A DNA stretch of 36,220 bases from Pseudomonadota bacterium (GTDB taxonomy: Bacteria > Pseudomonadota > Alphaproteobacteria > Rhizobiales > Beijerinckiaceae), in assembly GCA_023423995.1 (NCBI GenBank), contig JAFAEL010000183.1, forward strand, positions 1 through 36,220. The letters are read 5' to 3'. The position numbers and the translations under genes were made by a program. The number at the start of each line of letters is the position of its first letter. Position 1 is the first letter of the stretch. The notes beneath the pieces were generated by a model. It did not search any database. It saw only the letters and a list, made by a program, of their open reading frames with translations, and was not told the origin of the DNA. Of the stretch, positions 1-8,797 are shown piece after piece.

Positions 1-561
1 CTTCAGCGAGCCGAAGAAGTAGGGCATCGCGCGGGGCACGCCGACCTTCACGATGATGTCCCGCTTGGAGGCGCCGAGCGCCCGGAGCACGTCCTCCGTC
101 TCCGGCTCGATGGTCGAGATCCCGGTCGCAACGTTCACGACGATGGGGAAGAAGGAGATCAGGAAGGCCGTCAGAACGGGCGGAAGCCACCCCACGCCGA
201 ACCAGAAGACGAGGATCGGCACCACGGCGACCTTCGGGATCGAATTGAAGCCGACGAGCAGCGGGTAGGTGCCGGCATTGATGAGGCGCGAGGCGCCGAA
301 CAGCATGCCGAGCAGGAGGCCCGCGCCCGTCGCCAGGAGGAAGCCGGCCAGCGTCATCCAGAGCGTATGCGCGGCGTGGAAGGCGAGCTGGCTCCGGTAT
401 TCCCAGACGGCCGACAGGATCGTGCTCGGCGCCGGGAGGACGAAGGCCGAGATGCCGAAGAGGCGGCACGCCACCTCCCACAGGGCGAAGAAGCCGAGCG
501 TGAACAGCCACGGCGCGAGCGCGAGGGTGGCGTCCGAGCGCGAGAGGGCAGCTTTCCTCAC
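1..561 (-). CDS. ABC transporter permease (SsuC/TauC/ThiX type), 3' end cut by window
   Basis: Inner-membrane permease of a nitrate/taurine/sulfonate-type ABC importer. The 187 visible codons start at a GTG whose bases overlap the stop of the upstream ATPase gene (GTGA, 558-561), so translation is probably coupled. The visible N-terminal part has a first hydrophobic segment (PWLFTLGFFALWEVACRLFG), the LPAPSTIL motif typical of this permease class, and further membrane segments. The usual length is about 250-270 residues, so roughly the last 70-80, including the end of the EAA loop, lie outside the window. It is the last visible gene of a three-gene operon (binding protein, ATPase, permease). 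Substrate is not readable from the sequence. Confidence 0.9.
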   Translation of the reverse strand, partial: MRKAALSRSDATLALAPWLFTLGFFALWEVACRLFGISAFVLPAPSTILSAVWEYRSQLAFHAAHTLWMTLAGFLLATGAGLLLGMLFGASRLINAGTYPLLVGFNSIPKVAVVPILVFWFGVGWLPPVLTAFLISFFPIVVNVATGISTIEPETEDVLRALGASKRDIIVKVGVPRAMPYFFGSLK

Positions 562-1352
562 GCGGCGGCCATCCGGGCCTGGGCGATATGTGCCCGGAGT
601 TCGTGGACGATCTCGGAGAAGGCGGGCGTATAGGTCACTTCGAGGTCCCGTGGACGGGGAATGTCGACCTCCCGCTCGGCGACGATCCGGCCGGGCCTCG
701 CGCTCATGCAGAAGATCCTGTCGGCCAGGAACACGGCCTCGCGCAGGTCGTGGGTGACCAGCACGACCGTGAAGCGCTGCTCGGCGTGGAGGTCGCGGAT
801 CACGCACCAGAGCTCCTCGCGCGTGAAGGCGTCGAGCGCCCCGAAGGGCTCGTCCAGCATCAGGAGCTTCGGCTCGTGGATCAGCGCCCGGCAGAGCGAA
901 GCGCGCTGCTGCATTCCGCCGGAGAGTTCCCAGGGATACTTGGCCCCCTGCCCGGCGAGGCCCACCTGCGCGAGCAGCCGTTCGGCCTTCTCGACATATT
1001 CGCCCTTGCGCCGACGGATGCGGGAGCGGTGCGGCTCGACAATCTCGAGCGGGAGCAGCAGGTTCTCGAGCGTCGTCCGCCAGGGCAGCATGGTCGGGTT
1101 CTGGAACGCCATGCCGGCGAGCTTCACGGGCGCGCGGACCTCCTGCCCGGCCACGATCGTCGTGCCCGTCCGCGGGAATTGCAGCCCCGTGGCGAGCTTC
1201 ATCAGCGTGGACTTGCCGCAGCCGGACGGGCCGACCACGGCCGCGAACTCGCCCTCGCGCACCGCGAGGTTCAGGTCCTGAACGGCAGGACTTCCGCCGG
1301 GCGCCCCGCCATAGACATGCGTGACGTCCCGGATCTCGATGAAAGGGGTCAC
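558..1352 (-). CDS. ABC transporter ATP-binding protein (SsuB/TauB family)
   Basis: Cytoplasmic ATPase of 264 residues that drives the adjacent importer. Walker A GPSGCGKST is at residues 41-49, the Q-loop Gln at about 84, the signature LSGGMQQR at 143-150, Walker B LLMLDEP at 163-169 and the switch His at about 201, so all catalytic elements are present. The family handles nitrate, taurine, sulfonates or pyrimidine precursors. It starts 13 bp after the binding-protein gene and overlaps the permease start by 4 bp, which marks one operon. The ATG start puts the first beta strand (IEIRDVTHVYGG) at the expected place. The substrate cannot be told from the ATPase. Confidence 0.95.
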   Translation of the reverse strand: MTPFIEIRDVTHVYGGAPGGSPAVQDLNLAVREGEFAAVVGPSGCGKSTLMKLATGLQFPRTGTTIVAGQEVRAPVKLAGMAFQNPTMLPWRTTLENLLLPLEIVEPHRSRIRRRKGEYVEKAERLLAQVGLAGQGAKYPWELSGGMQQRASLCRALIHEPKLLMLDEPFGALDAFTREELWCVIRDLHAEQRFTVVLVTHDLREAVFLADRIFCMSARPGRIVAEREVDIPRPRDLEVTYTPAFSEIVHELRAHIAQARMAAA

Positions 1353-1365
1353 CGGGGTGGTGCCG

Positions 1366-2415
1366 TCACATCACCTTCCTGTCCGCCGGCGGAGGCAGGA
1401 ACGCGTCGTTGAAGACGTCCTCGGGCTTCGGCTTGTTCTTGTAGGTGAATGTCAGGCCGATCTGATCGAGCGCGCGCTCGAACCGCGCCTTGTCGATGCC
1501 GCCGATGCCGTTCGCCTTCACCCAGGGCGTCAGGATGTTCTGGTCGAGGATCATCTTCAGCCGCTCGAGTTCGACATCCTTCTTGGCGACGTCGTTCCGC
1601 TTGATCACGCTGTCGACGGCCGCGCTCGGATTGGCGACGGTGTCGCGTGCGCCCTTGGCGATGGCGCGGAGCAGGCCCTTCACGGCCTCCGGCTTCTCGG
1701 CCGCGAATTTCGGCGAGACCATGATGGCGTTGCCGTAGAGCTCCACCCCGTGGTCGGACATGAGCAGGACGACGATGTCGTCCGCCGGAACGCCGCGCGA
1801 CTTCAGGTTGATATAGGACGACATGGAGAAGCCGAAGACGGCATCGACCTCGCCCTGCGCGAGAAGCGGCTCGCGCACCGGGAAGCCGACATTCTCGAAC
1901 CGCATGCCGGCATCGTCGATCTTGTTGACGGCCTTGAGGATCGGCCACTGCGCATAGGCGCCATCCGCCGCGGGCGCGCCGAACTTCTTGCCCTTGAGGC
2001 TCGCGAGATCCGGCGTGATGCCGCGGCTCTTCCGGCCGATGATCGCGAAGGGCGGCCGGTCATAGAGGATCATGACGGCCTTCAGGTCCGTCCCGGGATT
2101 CTCGTCGCGGAACTTGACCAGCGAATTGATGTCGCCGAACCCGGCATCGTAGGTGCCCGAGGCGACGCGGGAGATCGGCTCGCGCGAGCCCGCGGCGGGG
2201 TCGATCGTGACGTCCAGGCCCTCCGCCTTGAAGTAGCCCTTGTCGAGAGCGACCGCGAAGGGCGCGGCCGGTCCTTCCCACCGCCAGTCCAGCGACAGCC
2301 TGACGGGCGTCTGCGCCTGCGCGGCGCCGGCCAGAGCGGTGAATGCAGCGCCGAGGCACGCGGCCAGGAGCCGGGCGCCGCGCGGCCGGCGGGGATGGGG
2401 TGAAGCTTCGATCAT
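1366..2415 (-). CDS. NMT1/THI5-like periplasmic substrate-binding protein
   Basis: Solute-binding protein of 349 residues for the downstream ABC importer. It begins with a basic stretch and a hydrophobic signal segment, with likely cleavage after AAQA near residue 34. The mature part has features of the NMT1/THI5 family: LDWRWEG, the KGYFKAEGLDVTI segment and the SGTYDAGFGDINSL region that lines the ligand cleft. Relatives bind pyrimidine thiamine precursors, riboflavin, taurine, sulfonates or nitrate. No thiamine or sulfonate enzyme lies next to it, so the ligand is unknown. It is the first gene of the operon and is preceded by a hairpin-rich leader. Confidence 0.9.
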   Translation of the reverse strand: MIEASPHPRRPRGARLLAACLGAAFTALAGAAQAQTPVRLSLDWRWEGPAAPFAVALDKGYFKAEGLDVTIDPAAGSREPISRVASGTYDAGFGDINSLVKFRDENPGTDLKAVMILYDRPPFAIIGRKSRGITPDLASLKGKKFGAPAADGAYAQWPILKAVNKIDDAGMRFENVGFPVREPLLAQGEVDAVFGFSMSSYINLKSRGVPADDIVVLLMSDHGVELYGNAIMVSPKFAAEKPEAVKGLLRAIAKGARDTVANPSAAVDSVIKRNDVAKKDVELERLKMILDQNILTPWVKANGIGGIDKARFERALDQIGLTFTYKNKPKPEDVFNDAFLPPPADRKVM

Positions 2416-2580
2416 CGGACGCCCTGTCAGGGCCGGCGCGGGCCGGCCACCCGAGGGCCTTCTTGGCGGGCCCTCGCCCGGATGTAAGCAGAAGACGTGC
2501 CGGACCAGAAGAGGTCGCGCGGAGGGCGCCGCGGTTGTCCAGCGACAACCTTCCGCTCAGCCGGCCTCGCGCGGGAGGCC
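2416..2580 (-). promoter_or_regulatory. Hairpin-rich 5' leader of the first ABC operon
   Basis: Five exact inverted repeats lie in the 165 bases before the binding-protein start. They are at 2563-2580 (GGCCTC arms), 2533-2550 (GGTTGTC arms, 4-base loop), 2453-2475 (GAGGGCC arms, 9-base loop), 2431-2448 (GGCCGG arms) and 2421-2433 (GCCCTG arms around one base). The last one covers the AGGG ribosome-binding region 6-18 bases before ATG. No T-run follows any of them, so none is a simple terminator. No TPP-riboswitch core was recognised. High GC raises the chance of accidental pairing, so a regulatory role is inference. Confidence 0.35.
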
Positions 2581-2680
2581 GGCACCGGGCAGCCCCGAAG
2601 CGAGGCATTAACCGAGCCGTAGCAACCCTTCGTTCATCACGTTCGTGACGTCGGAACGCGCCCGTGTCGGAGGTACTCGC

Positions 2681-2848
2681 GTGCAGAAGAAGGCCCAGCT
2701 CGCAGCGGCCGAGATCCGGAAGATCGTGAAGGCACAGCTCGACGATTGCCACCGCGCCATCAAGGCGGGGACACGCTCCATCGCGCTCTACGAGCTGGAG
2801 GATGCGAGCCGGAAGCTCAAGCAGATCGCGGACGTCCTGGAGAAGTAG
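2681..2848 (+). CDS. Small hypothetical protein, 55 aa, helical
   Basis: A short charged protein that I do not recognise. The GTG at 2681 is chosen because GGAGG (2669-2673) lies 7 bases before it; an in-frame GTG at 2645 would give 67 residues but has no comparable ribosome-binding site. The sequence is rich in Lys, Ala, Glu, Leu and Ile with no Pro or membrane segment, and looks alpha-helical throughout (KAQLAAAEIRKIVKAQLDD, then ALYELEDASRKLKQIADVL). It is convergent with the kinase gene, with an 11-bp gap between stop codons. Clean spacing and codon usage favour a real gene. Confidence 0.6.
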   Translation: MQKKAQLAAAEIRKIVKAQLDDCHRAIKAGTRSIALYELEDASRKLKQIADVLEK

Positions 2849-2859
2849 GTCCCGCCCGC

Positions 2860-4833
2860 TCACCCGGTCGGCAGCGGGGCATCGATCGTGCAGACCACGC
2901 CCGTCTGCCGGAAGGCCACTTTCACGTCCCCCTCCAGTTCCTGAGCCAGGCTGCGTTCGATCAGGCGCGTGCCGAAGCCGCGCCGGGAGGGCGGCTTCAC
3001 GTCCGGCCCGCCGCTTTCCTCCCAGCGCAGATGGAGGCGGGGCGAAGGCGGGGCTGGATCGACGCTCCACTCCACGGCGATCGAGCCGGTGTGATTGTTG
3101 AGGGCGCCGTATTTCACGGCATTGGTCGCCAGCTCCTGCAGCGCCATGGCGACGGCGAGCGCCGTGCGGGGAATGAGGCGCACCTCGGGACCGCGCTGGA
3201 CGAAGCGGTCGGCACCATGGGCCCGGTACGGCTCGAGCGCCTGCGCGACGATCTCGTGCAGGCTGGCGCCGTCCCAGTTCTCGCGGGTCAGGACGTCGTG
3301 CGCGCGCGACAGCGCCAGCAGCCGGCTTTCGAAGGACTCCCGGGCGGCCTCGAGCGATCCGGCATTCCGCATCGTCTGCCCGGCGACGGACTGGACGGTG
3401 GCGAGCGTGTTCTTCACGCGGTGGTTGAGCTCGTGGATGAGGAGCGTCTGGTGCTCCTCGGCGCGCTTCACGTCCGTGATGTCGACGGCGCAGCCCGTGT
3501 AGCCGAGGAAGGCGTGGCTGTCCGACGTGCGCGGGACGCCTTCACAGCGCAGCCAGCGCACATTGCCTCCGCGGGCCACTACGCGCACCTCGGCCCTGAA
3601 CTGGGCCTGCTTGTGGAAGGCATCCCGCATGATCGCGCGGAACCGCTCGAGATCCGCGGGATCGACGACGTTCATCCAGCCGTCGCCATGCATCGCCCGG
3701 TTGGGGCGGCCGAGCACATGGTCGAAATGGAGGTTGGCGAAGGTCACCTTGCCCCGCTCGTCCGTCATCCAGATCAGGGCGGGGGCGCTGTCGGCCATGT
3801 GCCGGAAACGCGCCTCGCTTTCCCGGAGGGCGGCTTCCGCCCGGGCGCGGACCACGGCATCCCAGGTCCGCCGGGCGACGTCCTCGGTGAGCCCGACATC
3901 GAACGCCGTCCAGCGGCGCGGCCCCGGCTCATGGACGAACAGGAGGGCCGCGAGATCCTCGTCGCGATAGAGCGGAACTGCGATGAGGGAGCGGCAGCCG
4001 ATGCTGTCCCAGTTCGCCCAGGCGCTCTCGCCGGGAACGCGCGAATCCGTGCGGCAATCCTCGACGACGACCGTCTGGCCAGCCCGCACGACGGCCGCCA
4101 GATCGGGGCCAAGGGAATCCAGGACGCGCGTCTCGCCGGCGAGGCTGGCGACGTCGGAGTTTCCCACCCAATCCCGCTCGACTGCGAGCACGGCCCCGCC
4201 CTCGATGATCTCGCCGTAGCCGATTCGGGAGGCCTGGAGTTCCCGCCCCAGGGCTTCCGCTGCCGTCCGCGTGATCTCGATGGGATCCGTGATCGACCGG
4301 AGCGCATCGTCCAGCGCGATCCGGAAGCTGGCGCGGCGCTCGTTGAACACCTCGCTCGTCGTCTCCGTGCAGGCGCAGAACATGCCCGCGACCTGGCCGG
4401 TCTCGTCCCGCACGGGCGAATAGGAGAAGGTGTAGTAGGTCTGCTCCGGATAGCCTTTGCGGAGCATCACGAGGGGCAGGTCCTCCGACCAGGTCGCCTC
4501 GCCCTTCAGCGCCGCCTCGACGAGGGGCGAGATGTCGTCCCAGATCTCCGGCCACACGTCCCGAAACGGCCGACCCATCGCGTCGGGATGCTTCGTCCCC
4601 AGAATGGGCCGATAGGCATCATTGTAGAGAAAGGCGAGCTCCGGCCCCCAGGCGAGGAACATGGGGAAGCGGGAGTGGATCATCAGGTCGATGATGGTCC
4701 GAAGGGAGGCGGGCCATGTCCCGGGCTCCCCCAGGGGAAGCTCCGACCAGTTTCGACCGCCAAGCTCGGCCTGCGCCTCCTCAGGCGCCTGCGGCCGGTC
4801 CGTGTCCTCGAGCTGCCGCAGCTTCGCCGACAT
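2860..4833 (-). CDS. PAS-GAF-PAS sensor histidine kinase, HWE family
   Basis: Soluble sensor kinase of 657 residues with no membrane segment, so the signal is probably cytoplasmic. Domain order: PAS-like at about 55-165, GAF at about 175-330, PAS at about 340-455, HWE kinase core from about 460. The phospho-acceptor is probably His471 in ELNHRVKNTLA. The N-box LQELATNAVKYGAL (565-578) carries Asn571, and RWEESGGP holds the W604/E606 WxE motif. The N-box His that gives HWE its name is Gln566 here. The ATG at 4833 is preferred to an upstream TTG at 4908 because the family-like WSELPLGEPGTWPASL segment follows closely. No response regulator is nearby, so the partner is unknown. Confidence 0.92.
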   Translation of the reverse strand: MSAKLRQLEDTDRPQAPEEAQAELGGRNWSELPLGEPGTWPASLRTIIDLMIHSRFPMFLAWGPELAFLYNDAYRPILGTKHPDAMGRPFRDVWPEIWDDISPLVEAALKGEATWSEDLPLVMLRKGYPEQTYYTFSYSPVRDETGQVAGMFCACTETTSEVFNERRASFRIALDDALRSITDPIEITRTAAEALGRELQASRIGYGEIIEGGAVLAVERDWVGNSDVASLAGETRVLDSLGPDLAAVVRAGQTVVVEDCRTDSRVPGESAWANWDSIGCRSLIAVPLYRDEDLAALLFVHEPGPRRWTAFDVGLTEDVARRTWDAVVRARAEAALRESEARFRHMADSAPALIWMTDERGKVTFANLHFDHVLGRPNRAMHGDGWMNVVDPADLERFRAIMRDAFHKQAQFRAEVRVVARGGNVRWLRCEGVPRTSDSHAFLGYTGCAVDITDVKRAEEHQTLLIHELNHRVKNTLATVQSVAGQTMRNAGSLEAARESFESRLLALSRAHDVLTRENWDGASLHEIVAQALEPYRAHGADRFVQRGPEVRLIPRTALAVAMALQELATNAVKYGALNNHTGSIAVEWSVDPAPPSPRLHLRWEESGGPDVKPPSRRGFGTRLIERSLAQELEGDVKVAFRQTGVVCTIDAPLPTG

Positions 4834-5006
4834 ACCCTGATCGTTCGATGATCCCACGGCAGAGCACTGCCCTGCCTCTGTGCAGGTTCCAAGTACGGGA
4901 GCGACCAAGGGTTACGAAATTACAAGATCGCGAGGGAGGAGGCGCCTGCCTCAGTCTCGTAACGTACAAAGCTGCCTCCGCGTTCCGGCGCCTTGCGGAC
5001 GGTGCA

Positions 5007-5831
5007 TCAGATGCCCGCGCCCTGGTCGTTGAAGAGGTGCTCGATGATGCGGCCCTCCAGGGCTGCGAGGTCCGGGTCTCCGCGGCGGCGCGGCCGGGGG
5101 ACGTCCACGGGAAGGTCGAGCGCGATCCGCCCTCCGTCGATGACCAGGATGCGATCCGCCATCGCGACCGCCTCGCCCACGTCGTGCGTCACCAGGACGG
5201 CGGAGAAGCGCTGCTCGCGCCAGATCCGCTCGATCAGCCCCTGCATCTCGATCCGCGTAAGGGCGTCGAGCGCGCCGAGCGGCTCGTCGAGCGCCAGGAA
5301 CCGCGGCTGGCTGACGAGCGCGCGGGCGAGGGCCACCCGCTGCTTCTGCCCGCCGGACAGGACGGAGGGCCATTCGCCGGCGCGATCCGCGAGCCCCACG
5401 GCATCGAGCGCCGCCAGGGCCCTCTCGCGCCGGGTCGCGGCCGGAATGGAGGGGTCGAGCCCGACCTCGACATTGGCGAGCACGCGCCCCCAGGGCAGGA
5501 GCCGCGGCTCCTGGAACATCAGGCGGGCAGCCCTGCGAGGGGCACTCTCCTCGCCGACGCGGATCGTTCCGGCCGTGGGCTCGTCGAGGTCGACGAGGAG
5601 ACGCAGCAGGGTGGACTTGCCGCATCCCGACTTGCCGACGATGGCCACGAACTGCCCGGCCGGGATGTGGAGATCGAGCCCGGACAGCACCCGCTTCGGC
5701 CCGAAGGACTTCTCCAGGCCGCGAACCGTGATCGGCAGCCCTCCCGCCGGGCCGGCGGCGCGGCCGGGAGCGGTGCGGAGGCCGGCATCGGCCGGAAGGT
5801 CGGCCTGCCGCCGCAGAGCTTGAGCGAACAT
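5007..5831 (-). CDS. ssuB: Aliphatic sulfonate ABC transporter ATP-binding protein
   Basis: ATPase of 274 residues for sulfonate uptake. Walker [10 protein letters not shown] is at residues 66-74, the signature LSGGQKQR at 158-165, Walker B LALDEP at 179-184 and the switch His at 216. The ATG at 5831 has AAGGA 7 bases upstream; a GTG at 5846, overlapping the ssuC stop as GTGA, would add five residues and is a real alternative. Residues 1-33 are an Ala/Arg/Pro-rich extension before the first ABC strand. It is the last gene of ssuEADCB, so the operon order equals that of E. coli. Confidence 0.95.
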   Translation of the reverse strand: MFAQALRRQADLPADAGLRTAPGRAAGPAGGLPITVRGLEKSFGPKRVLSGLDLHIPAGQFVAIVGKSGCGKSTLLRLLVDLDEPTAGTIRVGEESAPRRAARLMFQEPRLLPWGRVLANVEVGLDPSIPAATRRERALAALDAVGLADRAGEWPSVLSGGQKQRVALARALVSQPRFLALDEPLGALDALTRIEMQGLIERIWREQRFSAVLVTHDVGEAVAMADRILVIDGGRIALDLPVDVPRPRRRGDPDLAALEGRIIEHLFNDQGAGI

Positions 5832-5842
5832 CCGCAGATCCT

Positions 5843-6625
5843 TCACGATTTGGCCTGGAAGGCCGGGTGCCATTGCAGGGAGAGGCGCTCCAGCACCCGG
5901 GCGATCGTGTCGGCGAGCTTCCCGAGCAGCGCGTAGATGACGATGGACAGCACCACGACGTCGACGAGCAGAAACTCGCGCGCCTGCATGGCCATGTAGC
6001 CGATGCCCGACGAGGCCGAGATCGTCTCCGCGACGATGAGCGTGAGCCACATGATGCCGAGGGCATAGCGCAGGCCGACGAAGATGGACGGCAGCGCGCC
6101 GGGCAGGATCACCTTCCAGAAGAGGCGCGAGGGCGACATGCCATAGACGCGGCCCATTTCCACGAGTTGCGGATCGACGCCCCGGATCCCATGGAGGGTG
6201 TTGATGTAGATCGGGAAGAAGACCCCGAGCGCGACCAGGAAGAGCTTGGCCTCCTCGTCGATCCCGAACCAGAGAATGACGAGCGGGATCATGGCGAGGT
6301 GCGGGACGTTGCGGATCATCTGCAGCGTCGTGTCGGTCAGCTTCTCCGACAAGGAGGAGAGGCCGTTCGCCAGGCCGAGCGCGAGCCCGATCCCGCCCCC
6401 CACCAGGAAACCGGAGACGGCGCGGAGCGTCGAGACCCAGATGTTCTGCGCAAGCTCGCCCGAGCGGCCGAGCTTGACCGCCGCCGCCACGACGTCGGAC
6501 GGGGCCGGCAGCACGTTCGGCGGAATGCCGCCGAGCCGGGAGGCGGCTTCCCACACGAGGATGAGCGCGACCGGCAGCAGCCAGCCGATCGCGCTGCCCG
6601 AGATGAAAGGTTTGAGTGCTTTCAC
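5843..6625 (-). CDS. ssuC: Aliphatic sulfonate ABC transporter permease
   Basis: Inner-membrane permease of 260 residues. The first membrane segment is at about 14-30, followed by LPAPSDVV, several further hydrophobic helices, and the EAA-type cytoplasmic loop at about 156-178 ([20 protein letters not shown]) that contacts the ATPase. Length is normal for SsuC. Its ATG overlaps the ssuD stop as ATGA (6622-6625), and its stop overlaps the possible GTG start of ssuB, so the three genes are probably translated as one coupled unit. Confidence 0.95.
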   Translation of the reverse strand: MKALKPFISGSAIGWLLPVALILVWEAASRLGGIPPNVLPAPSDVVAAAVKLGRSGELAQNIWVSTLRAVSGFLVGGGIGLALGLANGLSSLSEKLTDTTLQMIRNVPHLAMIPLVILWFGIDEEAKLFLVALGVFFPIYINTLHGIRGVDPQLVEMGRVYGMSPSRLFWKVILPGALPSIFVGLRYALGIMWLTLIVAETISASSGIGYMAMQAREFLLVDVVVLSIVIYALLGKLADTIARVLERLSLQWHPAFQAKS

Positions 6626-7800
6626 GATGCCGCCGCGACCCTTGCCCGGCCGTGCTGGCCGACCGTGAACTCGTTCGCCACCGCGGCGCCGAGCCGGCGC
6701 AGGCGGTTCTCGATCCCGAGCGCGGGAAACAGCAGCTCGGCGACCCGGTAGGCCTCCTCGAGATGCGGGTAGCCGGAGCCGATCACGGTATCGATGCCCA
6801 CGGCCTGGTACTCGCGCAGGCGTTCCGCCACCTGCTCGGGCGTTCCCACGAGCGCCGTGCCGGCCCCGGTGCGGACGAGACCGACGCCGGCCCAGAGATT
6901 GGGACCCACGACGAGCTTGTCGCGGCGGCCGCCATGCAGCTCCGCCATGCGCTTCTGCCCGACCGAATCCATCTGCTCGGCGAAGCGCTTCTGGGCAGCC
7001 TCGATCTGCGCATCGCTGATCCGGCTGATCAGCCGGTCCGCGGCTGCCCAGGCCTCCTCCTCCGTCTCGCGGACGATGAAGTGGAGCCGGATGCCGAAGC
7101 GCAGCTTGCGGCCGCGCGAGGCCGCCTTCTGCCGCGCGCGCTCCACCTTCTCGGCGACGCCGGCGACCGGCTCGCCCCAGGTGAGATAGGTATCGACATG
7201 CTCGGCCGCGATCGCCTGGCCGGCGTCGGAGGAGCCGCCGAACCAGAGCGGCGGGTGCGGCGCCTGGACGGGCGGAAAGTCGAGCCGGCCGCCCTGGACC
7301 CGGTAGTACTTGCCTTCGAAGTCGACATTCTCGCCGGAGAGGAGCCGCCGCCAGATGGTCAGGAACTCGTCGGCCTGCAGGTAGCGCTCGTCGTGGGGCA
7401 GGAACACGCCGTCACCGGCGAGTTCGACGGGATTGCCTCCGACCACGACGTTCAGGAGCAGCCGGCCGTTCGAGAGGCGGTCGAGCGCCGCCGTCTGCCG
7501 CGCGGCAAAGCTCGGCGTCACGACGCCCGGCCGCAGCGCGACGAGGAACTTCAGCCGTTCGGTGACAGTCGCGAGCCCGGTCGCCGTGATCCAGGAATCC
7601 TCGCAGCTCTGCCCGGTGGGAAGCAGCACGCCCTCGTAGCCGAGCTGATCGACCGCCTGGGCGATCTGCCTGAAATACGGGAACTCGGCCGGCCGCTGCT
7701 GCCGCTCGGATCCGAGATAGGATCCGTCGCCATGCGTCGGGATGAACCAGAAGAAGCTGATCGGGTCGGCGCTGCCGCGCCGGAGAGCCGTCACGCTCAT
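6622..7800 (-). CDS. ssuD: FMNH2-dependent alkanesulfonate monooxygenase
   Basis: Luciferase-like enzyme of 392 residues that splits alkanesulfonates into aldehyde and sulfite using FMNH2 and oxygen, releasing sulfur in the cytoplasm. The N-terminal [12 protein letters not shown], the conserved Cys in [10 protein letters not shown] (about residue 66, equivalent to E. coli Cys54) and RLH at 238-240 (equivalent to Arg226/His228) are all visible. Its length is close to the 381 residues of E. coli SsuD. The reading frame stays open upstream into ssuA, but the ATG at 7800 gives the family N-terminus, so the longer frame is not a fusion. FMNH2 would come from the reductase encoded by the first gene. 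MsuD, a methanesulfonate enzyme, is a close alternative. Confidence 0.95.
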   Translation of the reverse strand: MSVTALRRGSADPISFFWFIPTHGDGSYLGSERQQRPAEFPYFRQIAQAVDQLGYEGVLLPTGQSCEDSWITATGLATVTERLKFLVALRPGVVTPSFAARQTAALDRLSNGRLLLNVVVGGNPVELAGDGVFLPHDERYLQADEFLTIWRRLLSGENVDFEGKYYRVQGGRLDFPPVQAPHPPLWFGGSSDAGQAIAAEHVDTYLTWGEPVAGVAEKVERARQKAASRGRKLRFGIRLHFIVRETEEEAWAAADRLISRISDAQIEAAQKRFAEQMDSVGQKRMAELHGGRRDKLVVGPNLWAGVGLVRTGAGTALVGTPEQVAERLREYQAVGIDTVIGSGYPHLEEAYRVAELLFPALGIENRLRRLGAAVANEFTVGQHGRARVAAAS

Positions 7801-7835
7801 GGTATGCCTCCTGTTGTCCTGTGATCCTGTGCCGA

Positions 7836-8786
7836 TCAGCTCTGCGGAGCGGTCCAGACGATGTCGCGCACGGTCACGTGGCGCGGCACGATGCCGAGCT
7901 TGTGGAAGCTGTCGGCGATGGTCTGCTGGCTCTGGATCACCGCATCGGTGATCGGGCCGATCTCGATCTTCTGGCGGTCGACTGACGCCTTCTGCAGATC
8001 CAGTTCGACCCGGGTCTCTTCCGAGAGCGCGGCGGCGAGCTTGTCCCGGTTCTGGGCAGCCCAGGCCGTGGTCTCGCCGAGCCCGGCGATCGCGGCCTTC
8101 AGCACCTCGGGATGCCGGGCGGCGAAGTCGCGATTGGCCAGATAGAAGGAATACGAGTCGAGGATCCCTTCCGTCGTCGTGAGGATGCGGGCGTTGTGGC
8201 GCCTCTCCGCGATGGCGAAATACGGGTCCCAGACGGCCCAGGCGTCCACGCTTCCGCGCGAGAAGGCCGCGACGGCATCGGCCGGGCTGAGGAAGGTCTG
8301 CTGCACGTCGGATGGCGCGAGACCCGCCTTCGCGAGCGCCTGGACGACGAAGTTGTGCGAGCTGGAACCGCGCGCGAAGGCGAGTTTCTTGCCCTTCAGC
8401 TCCGCGAGCGTGCGGATCGGGCTGTCCTGCGGCAGGAGGATGGCTGACTGGGAGGCCGGTGTGGCAGCCGCGTAGACGACCTTCGCGCCGGCCACCTGGG
8501 CGAAGATCGGCGGCGTATCGCCGACCTGTCCGAAATCGATCGAGCCGAGCCCGAGCGCTTCCATCATGGGCGGCCCGTACTGGAACTCGACCCACTTCAC
8601 GCTCGGCACGCCGAGCGCCTTGAGGCGCGCCTCGATCGTGCCCTGCTGGCGGGCCACGACCAGCACGCCGCTCTTCTGGTAGCCGATCCGAAACTCGGAC
8701 GGGGCGTTTGCTGCCCGGGAACGCGAGGCGGAAACGAGCGCCGGGGCTGCGAGCAGGCCGGCAAGGGCGGTTCGACGGTTCAGCAT
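7836..8786 (-). CDS. ssuA: Aliphatic sulfonate-binding periplasmic protein
   Basis: Binding protein of 316 residues that delivers sulfonates to SsuBC. The N-terminus [20 protein letters not shown] is a signal peptide with a twin-arginine-like NRRTALAG, so Tat export is possible; cleavage is likely near residue 26. Family features are FRIGYQKSG near the mature start, [20 protein letters not shown], and the [20 protein letters not shown] segment of the ligand cleft. It is separated from ssuD by 35 bp and from the reductase gene by 11 bp. Confidence 0.95.
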   Translation of the reverse strand: MLNRRTALAGLLAAPALVSASRSRAANAPSEFRIGYQKSGVLVVARQQGTIEARLKALGVPSVKWVEFQYGPPMMEALGLGSIDFGQVGDTPPIFAQVAGAKVVYAAATPASQSAILLPQDSPIRTLAELKGKKLAFARGSSSHNFVVQALAKAGLAPSDVQQTFLSPADAVAAFSRGSVDAWAVWDPYFAIAERRHNARILTTTEGILDSYSFYLANRDFAARHPEVLKAAIAGLGETTAWAAQNRDKLAAALSEETRVELDLQKASVDRQKIEIGPITDAVIQSQQTIADSFHKLGIVPRHVTVRDIVWTAPQS

Positions 8787-8797
8787 GGTCGGGTCTC

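Noticed and set aside
2416..2644. TPP (THI-box) riboswitch ahead of the NMT1/THI5-like operon
   Set aside because: I looked for the CTGAGA and ACCTGAT core elements on the minus strand and did not find them in the right order; only unrelated hairpins are seen.
2746..4851. 701-codon plus-strand open frame opposite the kinase gene
   Set aside because: It is the antisense shadow of a well-supported HWE kinase in GC-rich DNA, has biased Arg/Gly/Pro composition and no recognisable domain.
4911..4963. Inverted repeat GTTACGA ... TCGTAAC before the kinase gene
   Set aside because: Arms of 7 bp are 39 bp apart; with that spacing a chance match is likely and no promoter element lines up with it.
6622..8595. 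Apparent 657-aa fusion containing SsuD
   Set aside because: The first 265 codons are a wrong-frame reading of ssuA; the SsuD N-terminus begins at the ATG at 7800.
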